Of a stretch of DNA of 64,000 nucleotides, positions 33,601 through 46,571 are shown piece by piece; the first letter of the stretch is position 1; the number at the start of each line of letters is the position of its first letter. Position numbers and translations under genes: made by a program. Where the stretch lies: assembly GCA_032164245.1 (NCBI GenBank), contig JAVMKO010000003.1:133493924-133557923 (forward strand), given 5' to 3'. The DNA comes from Sternotherus odoratus. Lineage: Eukaryota > Chordata > Testudines > Kinosternidae. Below the pieces are notes generated by a model that did no database searches, had not been told where the DNA came from, and was given only the letters and a program-made list of their open reading frames with translations.

Positions 33601-36540
33601 TTAATGCATTTTTAGCAATGTCCTTATGTTTAAAAATCTCTTTGGTAATAAAGAAAATGGGGGAAAAAAACTACTGATATCTCTGTTAATTTTCCAGATG
33701 TGGATTTAGTGGCTGGTTAGGAAAAGGGAGGCAATTTTATAATTTAAAATGTCTTGTTTGAAGAAAGCACTGTTTAGGGACAGTTTTTTCAAAGGGCCTT
33801 CCAAAATACTCGTTTGTGTGTATTAAAACTCACATACAAGTCTAAGAGAGTTATTTGTGCTGGGAATTTGTGATTGAAAAGAAGGTGACTCTAGATTACA
33901 GAGAGGGGATTTTCAGCCATCAAAAATTTGTCCTGTAGAATGTTGTTTACCAATTAGTTGTTTTGTTTGGCATATTTACAATGATTATTGCTCATGTCTC
34001 TGTAATTTAAAGTCCTCAACCATCTAAAGTTATTGAAGAACCAGATTTAATATTTTTTCTTCCTCCTCAACATACCTGTAAGTAATTAACAGTGGTAAGA
34101 CCAGCAGATATGTTATTTTTGATGCTAATGTGTTTGCTGCTTGAGATGAGCCTCCAAATCTTTGAGAGTGGGAGCATTTACAGTGGCTAGTGGCTTTCTT
34201 TAGGTTTTGCCTTTTTTTCAGTGCTATATACAGTATGTTTAATACAGAGTCTGATCTTGGCTAGTGATTAGTATCCTGAGCACAAACTGAGAAGAAGATC
34301 TTACCCTGAGATTTATATACACTGAGAGGTACCTGTAAGCCTTGGAACGAGGTGTTCTGCCCCCGTTAAGCGGTAGGAGGACTGGAGCTAGCTATCCCCT
34401 GTTGCCGTTCTGGCACACACAAAGGTCTAGGGAATGGCATGGGCAGTTGCTGGGAGCTACGAAGCGCTCCTGGGATGATAGTGTCTGGGGTGAGGAAACC
34501 CGAACAGGTTAGGGATAGGGACCCAGGAGCCTGGTCCTGTAGGATGGGATTAATCTCCCCTCCCCCTCCCATCAACCAGGACAAGTTCTGAAAAAGAGGG
34601 CAGCGTATGTAATCTGCCTTCTTTAATGGGGCTTACGAAGAGGAGGGAGGAGGTAATTTCTCCACGGTATTAAATGCAGGAGACCCAGACCCCACTTACT
34701 CAGCTCCCTTGGGGATGCTTTCCTTCAAATCCTTTCCCAATTCATTTTATCTGATAACCATATTCCTTCCATACTGAGTACCTGCGCTAACCTGATCCTG
34801 GTAAAAGAGGACCTCCTACTCTTTCAGGTAGCAGGAAGAACGTTGCAGTGATTTTTTTCTCTGGACCTGGCCCCAACTGCTTCCTGCCCTTCCTGTGCAT
34901 CCCTAGAAATATTCCTCCTCTCCCCACCTCTTATAAGTAGCCTTTAAAGTGACAATGCTACATGCCTTTGAACTAGTTGGACAGAGATCCTCTTGCGTGA
35001 AGGTTGCAGTGGGAACATTTTAGTGAGAATTTAGTCCTCGCACTTAAAACGAATTCACAGTTTCATCTGGAAAAAGACATTCCTTCCTTCCTTACTAATC
35101 CCAAAAAGACTAAAGATTAGGAGACAAGGGAGATGGATATAAAGAAAAAGGAGTGATCCAGCAAAACAAAGGGAACTGTGCTGCTTTATGAACAAAACAT
35201 CTTAAAACATTTTCTAACATGCACAACAGGGACTTATGCAACGAATATTCCAAGCTGACACTGACCTCGCCAGCGTTACGGGGTAATATTTTCACTAAGA
35301 TGAACAGTTTTTGTTAGGCATAGACATACTTTCTATCAGCATCAAGCATCTGCTTTTTCTCTCTCTTCTGTATTGTAAAAAGATTTATTGTCACCAGTAC
35401 AGAAAAACCCCAATTCTCCACTTGTATATGAATTCTCATATTTACCTCTTGTAGCATAATAGGTCAGCTATGCAGCTCAGGCTGTGGCACCCAGTTACAT
35501 TTTTTTATCCTCTGAAAGACTCCAGAGCCCAAGTACATTATTGGTGGTATTCAGTGACATTCTGCACTGGAAGGTTTCAAATTTATTTTCCTGTCTTTGC
35601 ATGAAAAGTTTTAGAGTAGGTAGTAACTCCCATAGCATGAGTTCGGAAAGCAATACATTTTGGTCCTGATTCTGTAACTGGCTTTGTGCAGAATGAGCCC
35701 CTTTCCCATGTGGATCCTTGGTTTCTGCCCATGTGGAGCCAGTTGCAAGATCAGGACCTCATTATTTTCTCTGCTAATTTGTGCTAATAGCCAAAATGCC
35801 AGTTTTGATTCAAGAACTTCCGGCTCCACATCTCCTGTTTTTAACCAGAATAATTTCAACCCACTCTTTGAATCATATCAAGTTGGCCTTTTTGTTTAGT
35901 CTAATTCAGTTATTCTCTCTCCCTTTTGTACTTTTCCCGTCAATATTTGTTGTTACAGATTATTGTAACATCTTGTGAACTTTTACATTTTTTTTTTTTT
36001 ACAGTTGAGTTCACAATTTGGATAAATTTGCTGGGTCAATTGTTGCATCCTCTTGAATCTTTCTTCAGAAAACCAGAATACTGCCATCCAAGTTGCCTAA
36101 AAAATTGTTTTACCTTTTCTCTGTCCCAGTCTTCAATAACAGAAGGACAAATTGTGGCATAAAATACATGGTTGAAAAACCATCAAAAGACATGCCTGAA
36201 CTGATCAGTTCAAGAAATCTTTCTTAATCATAATGTATTTTCTTTTGAAATGCCTGTGTTTGATTATATGAGTCTTCTATAGCATGATGGATAAAATGCT
36301 GAATTGCTGAAGCATATGCAACAGCAGAAAAATCTGTTCTCCAAAGAGGTTCAAAACTCATTCAACATACTTCATGACAAGCTTGGTAGGACACAGGACA
36401 CCACAGAAGAAATCTGTGAGGATGTTATCTGGTCCTCCATCAACATCTTCATTAAGTGATACAGGCTTGGTCTATTTTTTGTTCTGCGGAAGCAGATTTT
36501 GGCAGCAAGTGCTCCATATGGTGGTGCCTAAGTAACTAAC
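30612..36540 (+). other. USH2A: USH2A intron 21-equivalent, first part
   Basis: The start of a very long intron. I looked for a laminin G exon with AG and GT borders and saw none. The first AATAAA I see after the exon is at 32188-32193, a possible polyadenylation signal for a short isoform. The rest is unremarkable, with GC-richer patches near 31830-32000 and 34340-34600. Confidence 0.5.
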
Positions 36541-36808
36541 TTCATCACTGTCTGTGAGAATGGGAAAATCTATAACTGCTTAGCTCACCCTTTATTTCTA
36601 CTGTTACTAGTAGTGCTACTACTACTAGTAGTATTACTACTACCACCACTATTACTATTACTGCTACTATTACTATGTTCCTCTATTACTTTATTTCTAC
36701 TATTTCTCCTTAGTTAGCCTTTATTTCTATTATTTCATCACTGTCTGTGAGAACGGGAAAAAGTATAACTGCTTATCTTACCCTTTCTACTATTTCTCCT
36801 TACTGCTT
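36540..36808. repeat. ACT/CTA microsatellite flanked by a duplicated segment
   Basis: Imperfect ACT-type trinucleotide repeats run from about 36597 to 36680. The segment before it (ACTGTCTGTGAGAATGGG..., about 36546-36600) recurs after it (about 36733-36790) with few changes, and TTTATTTCTACT-type words recur between. Confidence 0.75.
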
Positions 36809-38659
36809 GCTATATCCTACTAGTGTCTTGTTAAGGCAGTGATAAAAATAATATGTAGAACAGAGACTTTTTTAAAGTTTTCCATGTTACAACTAACTTT
36901 TGTCTTGGCTGTGAGAGATTTTTCTAAACTTCAAAACGAACGCTGTAAGATTGAATATAACTGAAGTCAACTCTGTTTGGTGGCCCTTTAGCAAAGAATC
37001 TAGGATGCTCAATATTGTTTGTAATTATGGGCGTATGTAAATGACTCTTGTACATTTCAGTAAGAATGGAGTAGACTGATGGAGCATGACCCCAAACATA
37101 TACTAAAGTAGTATGGTATGTCTACGTTTATGCCTTACTAGACACTAACTTCCTGCTGTCTTTTGTCTGAGATAGTTGAGCTTTTACATTTTTAGCAAGA
37201 TCAGAATGCAATAATTAGGACATTTTAATAGTCTTGGCTTCAATCCTTTTTAACTTGTGTTTCTAGTATAGTTGTGCTATTCGCTGCATCTTTTTGGAGA
37301 AGACTGACTTGCCTAATTCAATATGTCAGAACACCCTAATCTCGGAAGATGGGAGCAAGACCTTTCTTAATTCTGGGAGGTTTATAAACACCAGCTTCTC
37401 TTTCCCCTTCAAAGTGTCAACCAAAAAGATATAAAATAAACAGACATTTAACTATCACAATGTGTGTTAATCAGACCTGCTCAGTCACTCAGCTGGAGCC
37501 ATGCTGACGGGACTCCTGTAGCTTATAGGAAGGTATCTAGCATAGCGTGAAAGGACATGGAAAGATATACAACCAGGAGCTATATTTATCTTTCCGTGAG
37601 GAGTTATGAGGGACTGGCTGAAGGTGTCATTCCTTCTTCCAACCTACAGTAAACCATGAACTTTATGGAGAGCTCTCAACATGGTCAAGGGGTAGGGAGG
37701 AATGATGCTATGGAGGCATGAGAGATTCTTTCCATATGGAATGGGAAATTCATAATGGAGGTTCTCACATGGATCTCTGGACCATGTTTGATCCCATACT
37801 ATATTTAGCATCTTGTTCTACTACATTGTTATCCAATATGGTGAAATATAGTAGTCATAGTTCTGAGACATTAAAACATTTAATTTCACAGACTCTGATC
37901 CTTATAAATGCTGTCTGCTTTTGAGCTGATTTTAAGATGTTTTTCCTCATTCCCAGATTTTGACTTTTGAATAGAACAGGTCCAGACAGAACTACTGAAC
38001 AAAGTGTTGAACAGAAATGTATGGAAAGATATGCATTGATTATAATTGTGTTGTGAATATCACTAGGAAATGTTCATATGAATATTATCAGTATGTATTT
38101 CAGCTTCTAATTGATCCTCCTGAGAGATCAAATTAATACCATGTCTAAGTTTGATGGGCTCTACCAATTGAGTGACTGCTAACAGAGTAAAGAAATTAAA
38201 GGATTAAAAATATGTGCTTGTTAGGATTCAGTATCTAAGGTCTAAAATCAATCAGCTCATAGACTGAACAATGCCATCGTGTCAAAGCTATCATTCAGGA
38301 TTAGTCTGATAATTTGGCAGGAAAAATTGCTGTATATATTACATACACAAATCCAAAAACCAAAACCTACCGCCTATGTTAAAAAAAATTAAGATTGCAA
38401 AATAACACTTAAGTTATGAAATGCCAGAATAATGTTGCCCATGCAACCCTAATTCAGACACATTTTGCATATGCTATATTATAATTTTAGTGATATAATG
38501 ACATGCTATTTTTTCTACATGACCTTTGCTTCATTCAGTGCAGAGGAAGGACCATGCTCGCGGAATGGGTAGCTATTTCTTTTTATTGTCCTTATTTAGT
38601 GTATGGTCCTATGTTTATTTATTACATACCACCTCTGACATCTAACCTAACAGAGTAAC
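36809..38659 (+). other. USH2A: USH2A intron 21-equivalent, unannotated
   Basis: No recognisable gene, RNA or mobile element. Confidence 0.5.
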
Positions 38660-39480
38660 TGATCGCAACAATAGATTGTCCAAGACTAAGCAAACCCATT
38701 TTTTCAATCTTCTCTAATAGGTCATGTTTTCTAGACCTTTAATCATTTTTGTTGTTCTTCTCTGGACCTTCTCCAATTTGTCCACATCTTTCCTGAAATG
38801 TGGTGCCCAGAACTCTGGACACCATATTCCAGTTGAGGCCTAATCAGCACGGAGAATAGTGGAAGAAGACATAAGAAGTAATGCCATGCTTACAATACTC
38901 CTGCTAATGCATCCCAGAATAAGGTTTGCTTTTTTGAAACAGTGTTATGCTGTTGACTCATAGTTAGCTTGTGATCCACTATGCCCCCAGATCACCTTCT
39001 GCAGTACTCCTTCCAAGACAGTCATTTCCTATTTTGTATGTGTGCATGATCACTTTCACCTAAGCTGCCTTCCACTTTCAGATTCTCAACCAGTTCTTCC
39101 CTATTTGTCAAAATCAAATCTAGAACAGCCTCTCCATGGTAGAATTTCCCACCTTTTGAAATACAAAATTCTCTACAATACATTTCAAGAACTGTTGGAT
39201 AATCTGTGCCCTGCTGTAGTCTTTTCCCAACAGATGTCTGGGTAGTTGAAGTCCCCCATCACCACTAAGTCTTCTTGTGCTTTGGATGATTTTGTTAGTT
39301 GTTTAAGAAAAGCCTTTTCCACCTCTTCTTCCTGGTTAGTAGATCCCTACCATGACATCACACTTGGGTTTTTTTTACCCCTTTTATTCTTACCCAGAGA
39401 CTTTCAACAAGTCGGTCTCCTATTTCCATCTCAATCTCCGTTCGAGTGCAAAAATGTGTATAGTTCTTTGGTCACAAGGC
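38660..39480 (-). mobile_element. CR1 LINE fragments (endonuclease end and reverse-transcriptase C-terminus)
   Basis: On the minus strand, 39280-39240 reads like [12 protein letters not shown], the endonuclease motif of CR1, followed near 39110-39040 by [11 protein letters not shown] and GESDHA. After a junction near 39010, 38850-38690 gives FWAPHFRKDVDKLEKVQRR, the C-terminal part of the CR1 reverse transcriptase. The central reverse-transcriptase core is missing, so this is an internally deleted, dead copy. Confidence 0.8.
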
Positions 39481-39589
39481 TTATTCCTCCACAATGCTGC
39501 AGCTTAGCATTGTGAGTTACCAGTGAATCAGTGAAAGACACTGATTGCAAAGTATAATCACATGAACTGCAGGCAATTTAATTTATTTG

Positions 39590-40985
39590 TTTGAACATTT
39601 GGAACAATTTCATTGGGGGAGGGACAGCTCCTAACAATGTCCTATTTACAAGCCTCCCTAGATGGCAGCCCACACTGTTTTGTACAGCTGTTGTCATATG
39701 TCAAGCATCTTGGCTGAAATCCTTAGGATTCCCCAGTGATGTCCAAGACATAGTAGAAGACCTTCCTTCATCAAGTGAATTGCTGAGTCCTTTGACACCA
39801 TTAGGGACTCAAGTGCACACTCTGGTCTCTTGGAATTTTTACTCGTGCAAACAGAAAAATGTAGATTGCAGGTGGCTCAGAGATCCAGGACAGGCCAATT
39901 CTCTAACTTCCAAGAACCAGCCAAGAAGAGATTGAGGCTTCAGAAAAGAAAGCAGTCTACCTCATCCACCACTGCCACCCAGATTTCCTCATCACTGAGA
40001 CGTCAATTTTGATGTTTTGACTGATGGTTCAGAATAGTTCCATCATCAGAATCTACTGTTGCGTTACTCTATATGCTTCCTCCTATCTTTTTGGAAACTG
40101 TCTCTCCTGTTTTCAATCTTCATGACAACAGATTGTGTTCAACCAATGGATATTGGACATTATAACATCAGGTAATTTGTGTATACATAATAACTAATAG
40201 GGATTTAGATATTTTTTTTTGCACTTTCTGTTTATGGAGGCAGCAAAAAGATCCACTCCTGGGAAACCCCATTTTTAAAAAAAGTCTGATTTTCTAGTTT
40301 CTACCTGTAGTCCTGTTCAGACGGTGTCCCAGACTTTCTTTTGTGGACAGATCTAAAGGTTCCACTGTTCTGACCCAAATACTTTCAAAGTGTGTTTCCA
40401 GGTGTTTCCTCTCTTTAGTGTGAGGCTGTTAATATTCAACCACCTCCTAAAATAATAGCCCATTCTATAAGATTTGTCTACTTTCATGAAGTGGACCTTT
40501 TTGCTGCCACCATCAATAGAAAGTGCAATACATAAAATTAAAAAAAATTGCAAATTGCAGAAATGTGCAGAGGTGTTGCTTGAACTTGCATTCATACCTT
40601 TTCCAAACATTGGACTCCAGTACGTGCTTCCAGAGGCGGCATGGCTCTTGGGACTATAGTTCTGTCATTAGTCTTATACCCCACTCTGAAGCTTTCACCT
40701 CCCTGAAGGGGTACTGCTTTGTTGTCACCTTAAGGGCAGCACCCAGTACAGTAAATGAAGTTCTTCAAGGTGTTTGTCCCTTTCAGAACTCCACTACCAA
40801 CTCGCCTTCCTTCCTGCTTCCAGCTCTTGTCTCACGAGACTTTGCACTAGAGAAAGATAGTGATTTACTTGTGTGGCTAACTATATCTTTGGTAAGGGAC
40901 ATGAGGAGGTCTGGAGTGCATGTACAGACCAAACTACTACCGAGATTCTCCAGTCAAAGCTGCATAGGGCACATGTTCACCTGAA
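39590..40985 (+). mobile_element. possible DIRS-like retroelement remnant
   Basis: Around 39700-39790 the frame reads LKSLGFPSDVQDIVEDLP, which resembles the structural-protein region of DIRS-type elements I have seen in reptiles. Around 40960-41020 CACATGTTCACCTGAAATGG with ACCCACAGGGACAAACATC resembles their 3' part. Both are broken by stops. The assignment is weak. Confidence 0.35.
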
Positions 40986-40989
40986 ATGG

Positions 40990-43350
40990 AACACCCACAG
41001 GGACAAACATCTCCCTCTCCAGTTTCTGTACAAAATTCTCCTTGTCATATAATAATCCAAAGTGGGGAAGTTCTTGCTATATCTCTGAGTATCAGCAATC
41101 TTTTTAATAAATTAACATACCCTCCAACTTGGCATAAATTGCTACATTTTAATTTGACTAAATCTGTATTCGCTATTATGTGTACACAAATTATTCAAAT
41201 ATTGTAATAAAGCTATGCCTCTTGATAGGTACCTCAGAAAACAAGAGCAACATTATGTTTTTGACAATAAGAATGGTATGCTATCTCAACAAATAGCCCA
41301 TTAATATTTTTTTTCTGGGCAAGTACAGTGTTTTTGCCTAGGCTGAACTTAAGGTAAAAATAGAATATTTATTTTAATAGATACTCGTGATTAAGGTTTT
41401 AGGATCTCAGCTTTTGAAGTGTTACCTGATCGCTTCAGTTATCGTACTATACCAGGCTGTTTTCAAGCAATGAAAATAAATACAAGCCTCCACAAATAAT
41501 TGCCATTCAAGTATATAGACATTTTCAAAATGAAATAACATCACACACATTTTTGTTTCTGAATTCCCATCTCCTTTCAAGTTACTCATGCTTTCTGTGA
41601 AATGCATTGGAATTGATACACCATCTCTGAGTCTAAATGTACACTGACAAAATTATTGTTACTTTAGATAACAATGCAGAGTAATAACTGTGAATTCAGA
41701 GTGCTACTATTATCATAACTAGAATGAAAACATAAGCTCTGCCAAGCTATGTTGTTCATATAATAGAAATTTAAGTTGGAATGCAGAAATGTCATATCCC
41801 AAATTATTTGAGGATTTATTGATCTGTGCAATTTTATTTTGATCATGACATAAACAGTCTTTTTATCATAAAAAATCCATAGAAAGTTAGGATAGCGTTT
41901 TCTGAAATACTGTAAAATTAGTCTTATGCCACCTATCTATACCCACAATTATGTTTGTTTGAAGTTTGTTAGAACTGTGCTTAGTGACTTAAGATCCATA
42001 TTACCTTAAGATTAACTGAGAACATAAATGGAGAAGCTGACAACCTGGAACCTTGACTTCTTAAAATTGCTGACCCAATTACTGCTAAACCCTTTGCTGA
42101 CATGTTAATATGTCTCTTTAAATTGGTAAATTACCACCATTTGGGTTTGTACTGGAGTTAGTCCATTGGATAAAGCAAGATGTAAGTTTAATTTAAATAA
42201 TTATTGACCTGTTTTGACCTGTTCATTTCACTTGCTCTGCTCTTCTCAAGGTAAGCAATTATATTTTATAGCATAGGATGGTAATCAATGTACAGGAACT
42301 ATCTTTATTGATTTAACTAAGGCCTTTGATCTGGTAATCACCAACTATTGCTATCTAGATTGGCCTCAACTATATTAGGTACAGCCACAGTTCTCTGATT
42401 TTTAAAATGACCAAAGTCAAGAAATTTTATTTAACAGTGTTAACTAAAGTTAAAGGTTTGTGGAAGCCCTTACGAGAAATGTTTGAAGTGCTCATCAATA
42501 ATTTTAAACAATTATTTTATGCATTAGACACAAACACTGCAATTTTAACTATAATAATTTTGGTGCCTGGAAACTGAACTACTTTTTCACCTAGCGCGAG
42601 ATGGATTGAATTTTTTAATCAATCCTCCTGAAACATGTCATTCAGTGGATAAACAGATGGCTTTGGTGTCTCTAGCTGCCATTCGAGCACATTTCACACG
42701 TGACAGATTTATAAGCAAAAAAGAATAAGAATCCATTGCTCTAAATATTCACACACACACACACAAACAAACAAGCACACCATAATACTTTTGGGTGGTA
42801 TTAGGGTTTAAGAAACCCTGTTTATTATTTTGCACTCCATATTTACATGACTCTGTGCTCCTAGATTCTAGCTTGGAATGTAGGCAGAAGTGCGAACTGA
42901 TAAGGAAAACCTTTTTTATGGTATTTCCATTCCTAACCAAAAACTCCCAAGGAAACATGATTTCTTAAGGTTTTCACAACAGTTCTGCAGCCCATCAAAG
43001 TCCAAGTGATCTTAAGAAGTGTTTGACATCTATCATGCTCGTTCGTCCAGTGGTGCCCATTTGTGGGGTCTCACAGTAACTCTCGATAAACTCATAACGG
43101 AACAATAATTTTAATTTTCTCCTCCTCTCGTTCTCTCCTCCTGTACCTTTTCTCTTTTTATCTTCCTTGTTGCCTTTGCCTTTTTTCCATCTTGTTCCTG
43201 TTCCTCCTCCTCTTCCTCTGTTTTGATTTGTGTCTTTCGGAATGCTGAGGTGAGTGATTTTTTCACTTTGCTTAGAAAGCTGCAAGGTTTGGTCATTATG
43301 ATCTCCTCTTCTAATAAGTTCCATACCCTATGTTCTGTTTTCCAAGAAAG
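40990..43350 (+). other. USH2A: USH2A intron 21-equivalent, unannotated
   Basis: No recognisable gene. A CA microsatellite (ACACAC run) lies near 42750-42765, and a pyrimidine-rich CTCCTC tract near 43120-43215. Confidence 0.5.
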
Positions 43351-43354
43351 CTCA

Positions 43355-43762
43355 GTCTCCTGTTCTGATGAGCCTCACCCTGGAGATTGACAGCAGTTGT
43401 TGGGAGAGGTCATCAGCATAATGAGAAGGGTGCTCTCTGAGAGATCCCGAGTAAGTTTCATGGATAGTCTTGCAGGTTAGTACCAAGACCTTAAATTTGA
43501 CCCTGTATTCTATGGAGAAGCAGTGTATTGAACAGAGCACTGCAGTGATGTTTTCTTAGCAGTTAGTGTTAATGAAGAGAATGGGCTGCTGCATTCTGGA
43601 CTAACTGACCTTTTTTAAAAAAAGGTTTAAAGAATTTATCTCGTGTGGTGAGTTGCAATAGTTTAGCTTGGAGGTCATCAAGGTGTGGATCACTATGACC
43701 AGTGCATATTTGATAATAAAGGGCATAGTGTTGTGATTAGAAGACAGCTTTGTGACCATTGC
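43355..43762 (-). mobile_element. LINE 3'-region remnant (CR1/L2-like)
   Basis: Words such as GCTGCATTCTGGACTAACTG, TTGGAGGTCATCAAGGTGTGG and ATCACTATGACCAG recall the reverse-oriented 3' region of a vertebrate CR1/L2-clade LINE. It is diverged and contains no open frame. Confidence 0.4.
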
Positions 43763-43950
43763 CAACATAGAAGCGGAGTCGACGGGGAACTGGCAGCGGT
43801 TGACTCGCTGCCGTGAGGACACCCAGGTTAGTCAACCTAAGATACGTCGATTTCTGCTATGCTATTTGTGTAACTGAAGTTGTGTATCTTAGGTAGACTC
43901 CCCACCTCCCTTCCTCCTCCCCTTCCCCCCCCAGTGTAGACCTGGCCTAA
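43763..43950 (-). mobile_element. truncated non-autonomous DNA element
   Basis: On the minus strand it starts GGCCAGGTCTACACTGGG and contains a self-complementary middle in which TAAGATACAC...AACTTCAG...GACGTATCTTA pairs. The far end with AGTGTAGAC is not present. I recognise the opening as that of a high-copy reptilian MITE. Confidence 0.45.
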
Positions 43951-45256
43951 AGGAATCATCCCCAGGGCATTTTTAAGTCTCCTGAATGACATTCTTTTAT
44001 GTCTCTTGTTCTGGGCTTTTGAGAAACACTGTCCCATATGAGGGCCACAGCAGCTTGAGCAATGGGGTCCAGATGTACTGGTGTGAGCAGTTTTGAGATA
44101 TTTAGTGTGGCTGGATCCTTGGATAACTCAAGAGTTTTCAGTGCCATCAGTTAGATCTGTCCCAAGCAGATTTAAATGCTCACATTATTTAAGTCTGTTA
44201 AGAGTTGGCGAGTTAACTAATAGGGCTTTCTTTTGTTGTTCATGCTTCAAGAAATGAAATTATTCTGTTTCACCATAAAAAAGTAGCACCTTTTATTTAA
44301 CTATAATTCCTCATAAAAATGAGGTGTTTTTGTTTTTAAGAGTTACCTGAAATAATTTAAGGAACAAAACTTGTTGGAATTCCCTGCTCATAACTAAAAT
44401 AGACAGAAATTGTGTTCTCCACTTGGGAATCATGAGCAGGCCTAGGAGCTGGGGTGGTTTGGGGTTGTCCAGAAGAAGTGAAATTAATGAAACCTATGTA
44501 CTTGTTGATAGTCAATCTCTACATGTGATAATACAGTGGAATTAGCAGTTAAGGATATAATTGCTCCTTCTTAGTTTCTAAAGGTTGTGGTCTATAGTTC
44601 TGCTTTTATTTGCAATAAGACTCATACACTGGATCACAGATTTGTTTTAGATGTGAATCCTAGTGTTCCCCTATATCTTGTTCTTGATGACCATAGTCTG
44701 ATTGCTTATTTAAAAGGCATCTTGTTTTTTCAGTCCATGTTTGTACCCTTCTGAGGTGTTGCTTCCATTATTTACTTGAATGATTCTTCTATTAAGTCAT
44801 CTATCTAGAAGCACTGTCTCTTTGTAATATCCAATATTGTTAATAGATTTAATTGTGCATGCACTCTGTACTGCAAATCACTTAATCTCAGTCTTGCTTA
44901 TTCAATCAAGAACCTGATTGTCTCAAGACTGGCAAGGATCCCATTTCTCCAGGCAGCTATTGGCTTGTATCTTTAACAAATCAACTTTTCAAATTGTGAT
45001 ACAATCAAAGCTTTTGTGGTGGCTTTTAAAGGAAGGGAATATAGAACCTACTGAAATGGCATATAGGCCCTTGCATTCATTTGTGGACATATTGGTGGCC
45101 TTCCATCAGCCTGTTGTTGATGATTAAAAAAAAAAGCCACTACAGTCACAAATAGGCATCTTTTTGGATCCCAGTATAGCATATAACAGACTTCGGCATG
45201 CTTGGAACTCAGTGAAACAGAAATCTATAGTAAAATGTACCTCTCAATAAGAGATT
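43951..45256 (+). other. USH2A: USH2A intron 21-equivalent, unannotated
   Basis: The first 200 bp may continue the older repeat split by the element at 43763. Otherwise nothing recognisable. Confidence 0.4.
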
Positions 45257-45264
45257 TCCTATAT

Positions 45265-45639
45265 CAGTGGTTCTCAAACTTCATTGCACTGTGACCTCCT
45301 TCTGACAACAAAAAGTACTATATGACCCCAGGACTGGGACAAATGTCTGAGCCCGCCAAAGCCCTGCTGCCTTGTGGGGGTGGGGAGCAAAGCCCAAATA
45401 CCACTTCTCTGGGTGGGAGGGCCAAAACTGAAGCCCAAGGACTTCAGCCTGAAGCAGGGGGGGCTGTAACCTGAGCCCTGCCACCCAGGGCTGAAGCCTT
45501 TGGGCTTCAGTTTTGGCCCCAAATAGTGGGGCTTGGGCTTCACCCCTGAGCCCCAGCAAGTCTAAGCCAGCCCTAATGACCCATTTAAATGAGGTTGTGA
45601 CCCACTTTGGGGTCCTGACCCACAGTTTGAAAACCCTTG
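45265..45639. mobile_element. hAT (Charlie-like) MITE, 375 bp
   Basis: The ends are CAGTGGTTCTCAAACTTC and AGTTTGAAAACCCTTG, inverted repeats of Charlie type. The flanks TCCTATAT (45257-45264) and TCCTATAG (45640-45647) form a 7-of-8 target duplication. The interior is GC-rich with self-complementary TGAAGCC/GGCTTCA words and no coding potential. Confidence 0.8.
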
Positions 45640-45647
45640 TCCTATAG

Positions 45648-46368
45648 TATCAGAAAAAAGCAGTAAGGCTGAATGGTACTACTTCAAAGACAAGGCCACA
45701 GAAAGTGGAGGTTTCTCAAGGTTGTTTTAAATCCTCCTCTGAAACCAGTGATATTCAGTAATTCCACTGAATTCAGTGTGAACAGAATCAGGCCCAAAAT
45801 ATCTTTATATCAAAAGACAAGGGGATTAGAGGGTGGATATTTTAAAATCACTTTGCACATGAGCCATTACCTTTCTAACCTTTGGCATTTAAGTGGTGCT
45901 CGGTTATATTGGTTTATTATAAAAGCCACAGTTCTGGGCAATTTCAGATGACATCAGTGGCACTGGAAAATGAAACATCAACAGCCAAAGTGCTATCAAT
46001 AACATTTTGTGAGATGGCATAGTGATTGGTTAGGGAGTGTGATTTTTGTCAGAGTTCTAAGTGACATACCTATGACAGAAAACTTTTAAATGTAGACCAG
46101 GCCTTAATTACACTGGGGGCCATTTTGTTTTCACAAGGAACCCAGGATTGGGAAGCACAAAGGTAGCTTCCAGCCTTTTCACCTCAGTCATTTCAACTAC
46201 ATTGAGGATTGAGCCTTTACATTTTTGAATGTGTGCTTAATTACACAGATTTGATGTTTTTCATTAATATTAAGTGTTTTTACATTTAATATATATACAC
46301 CCATTGGGGCTAGATATTCAGAAATGCTGTACGCCTGAAGCTCCCGTTGATTTCATGTAGACATATGT
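45648..46368 (+). other. USH2A: USH2A intron 21-equivalent, unannotated
   Basis: It contains a decayed module at about 45750-45796 (ending AGAATCAGGCCC). Nothing else is recognisable. Confidence 0.45.
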
Positions 46369-46376
46369 GGGGCTGA

Positions 46377-46563
46377 CAGGGCCGGCTAAAGGCACCATCA
46401 TAGGAAGCACATGCCTGGGGTGGCAATTTATAGGGGCAGCATTCTGGCCAATCTTGGGGCGGCGCTCCTCCGGCCGTGCTGTCCGACCCAGATGGCGCTC
46501 CTCTGGCTGCCCTTATTTTTATTCTTTTTGCTTGGGGTGGCAAAAAAGTTAGAGCTGCCCCTG
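46377..46563. mobile_element. hAT-type MITE, 187 bp
   Basis: It begins CAGGGCCGGCTAAAGGC and ends TTAGAGCTGCCCCTG. The flanks GGGGCTGA (46369-46376) and TGGGCTGA (46564-46571) agree at 7 of 8 positions. The opening resembles those of the elements at 17869 and 22738, so they may belong to related families. Confidence 0.78.
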
Positions 46564-46571
46564 TGGGCTGA

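Noticed and set aside
43601..43960. tRNA- or 5S-derived SINE with internal promoter
   Set aside because: I could not find A and B boxes at proper spacing; the ends fit a DNA-type MITE better.
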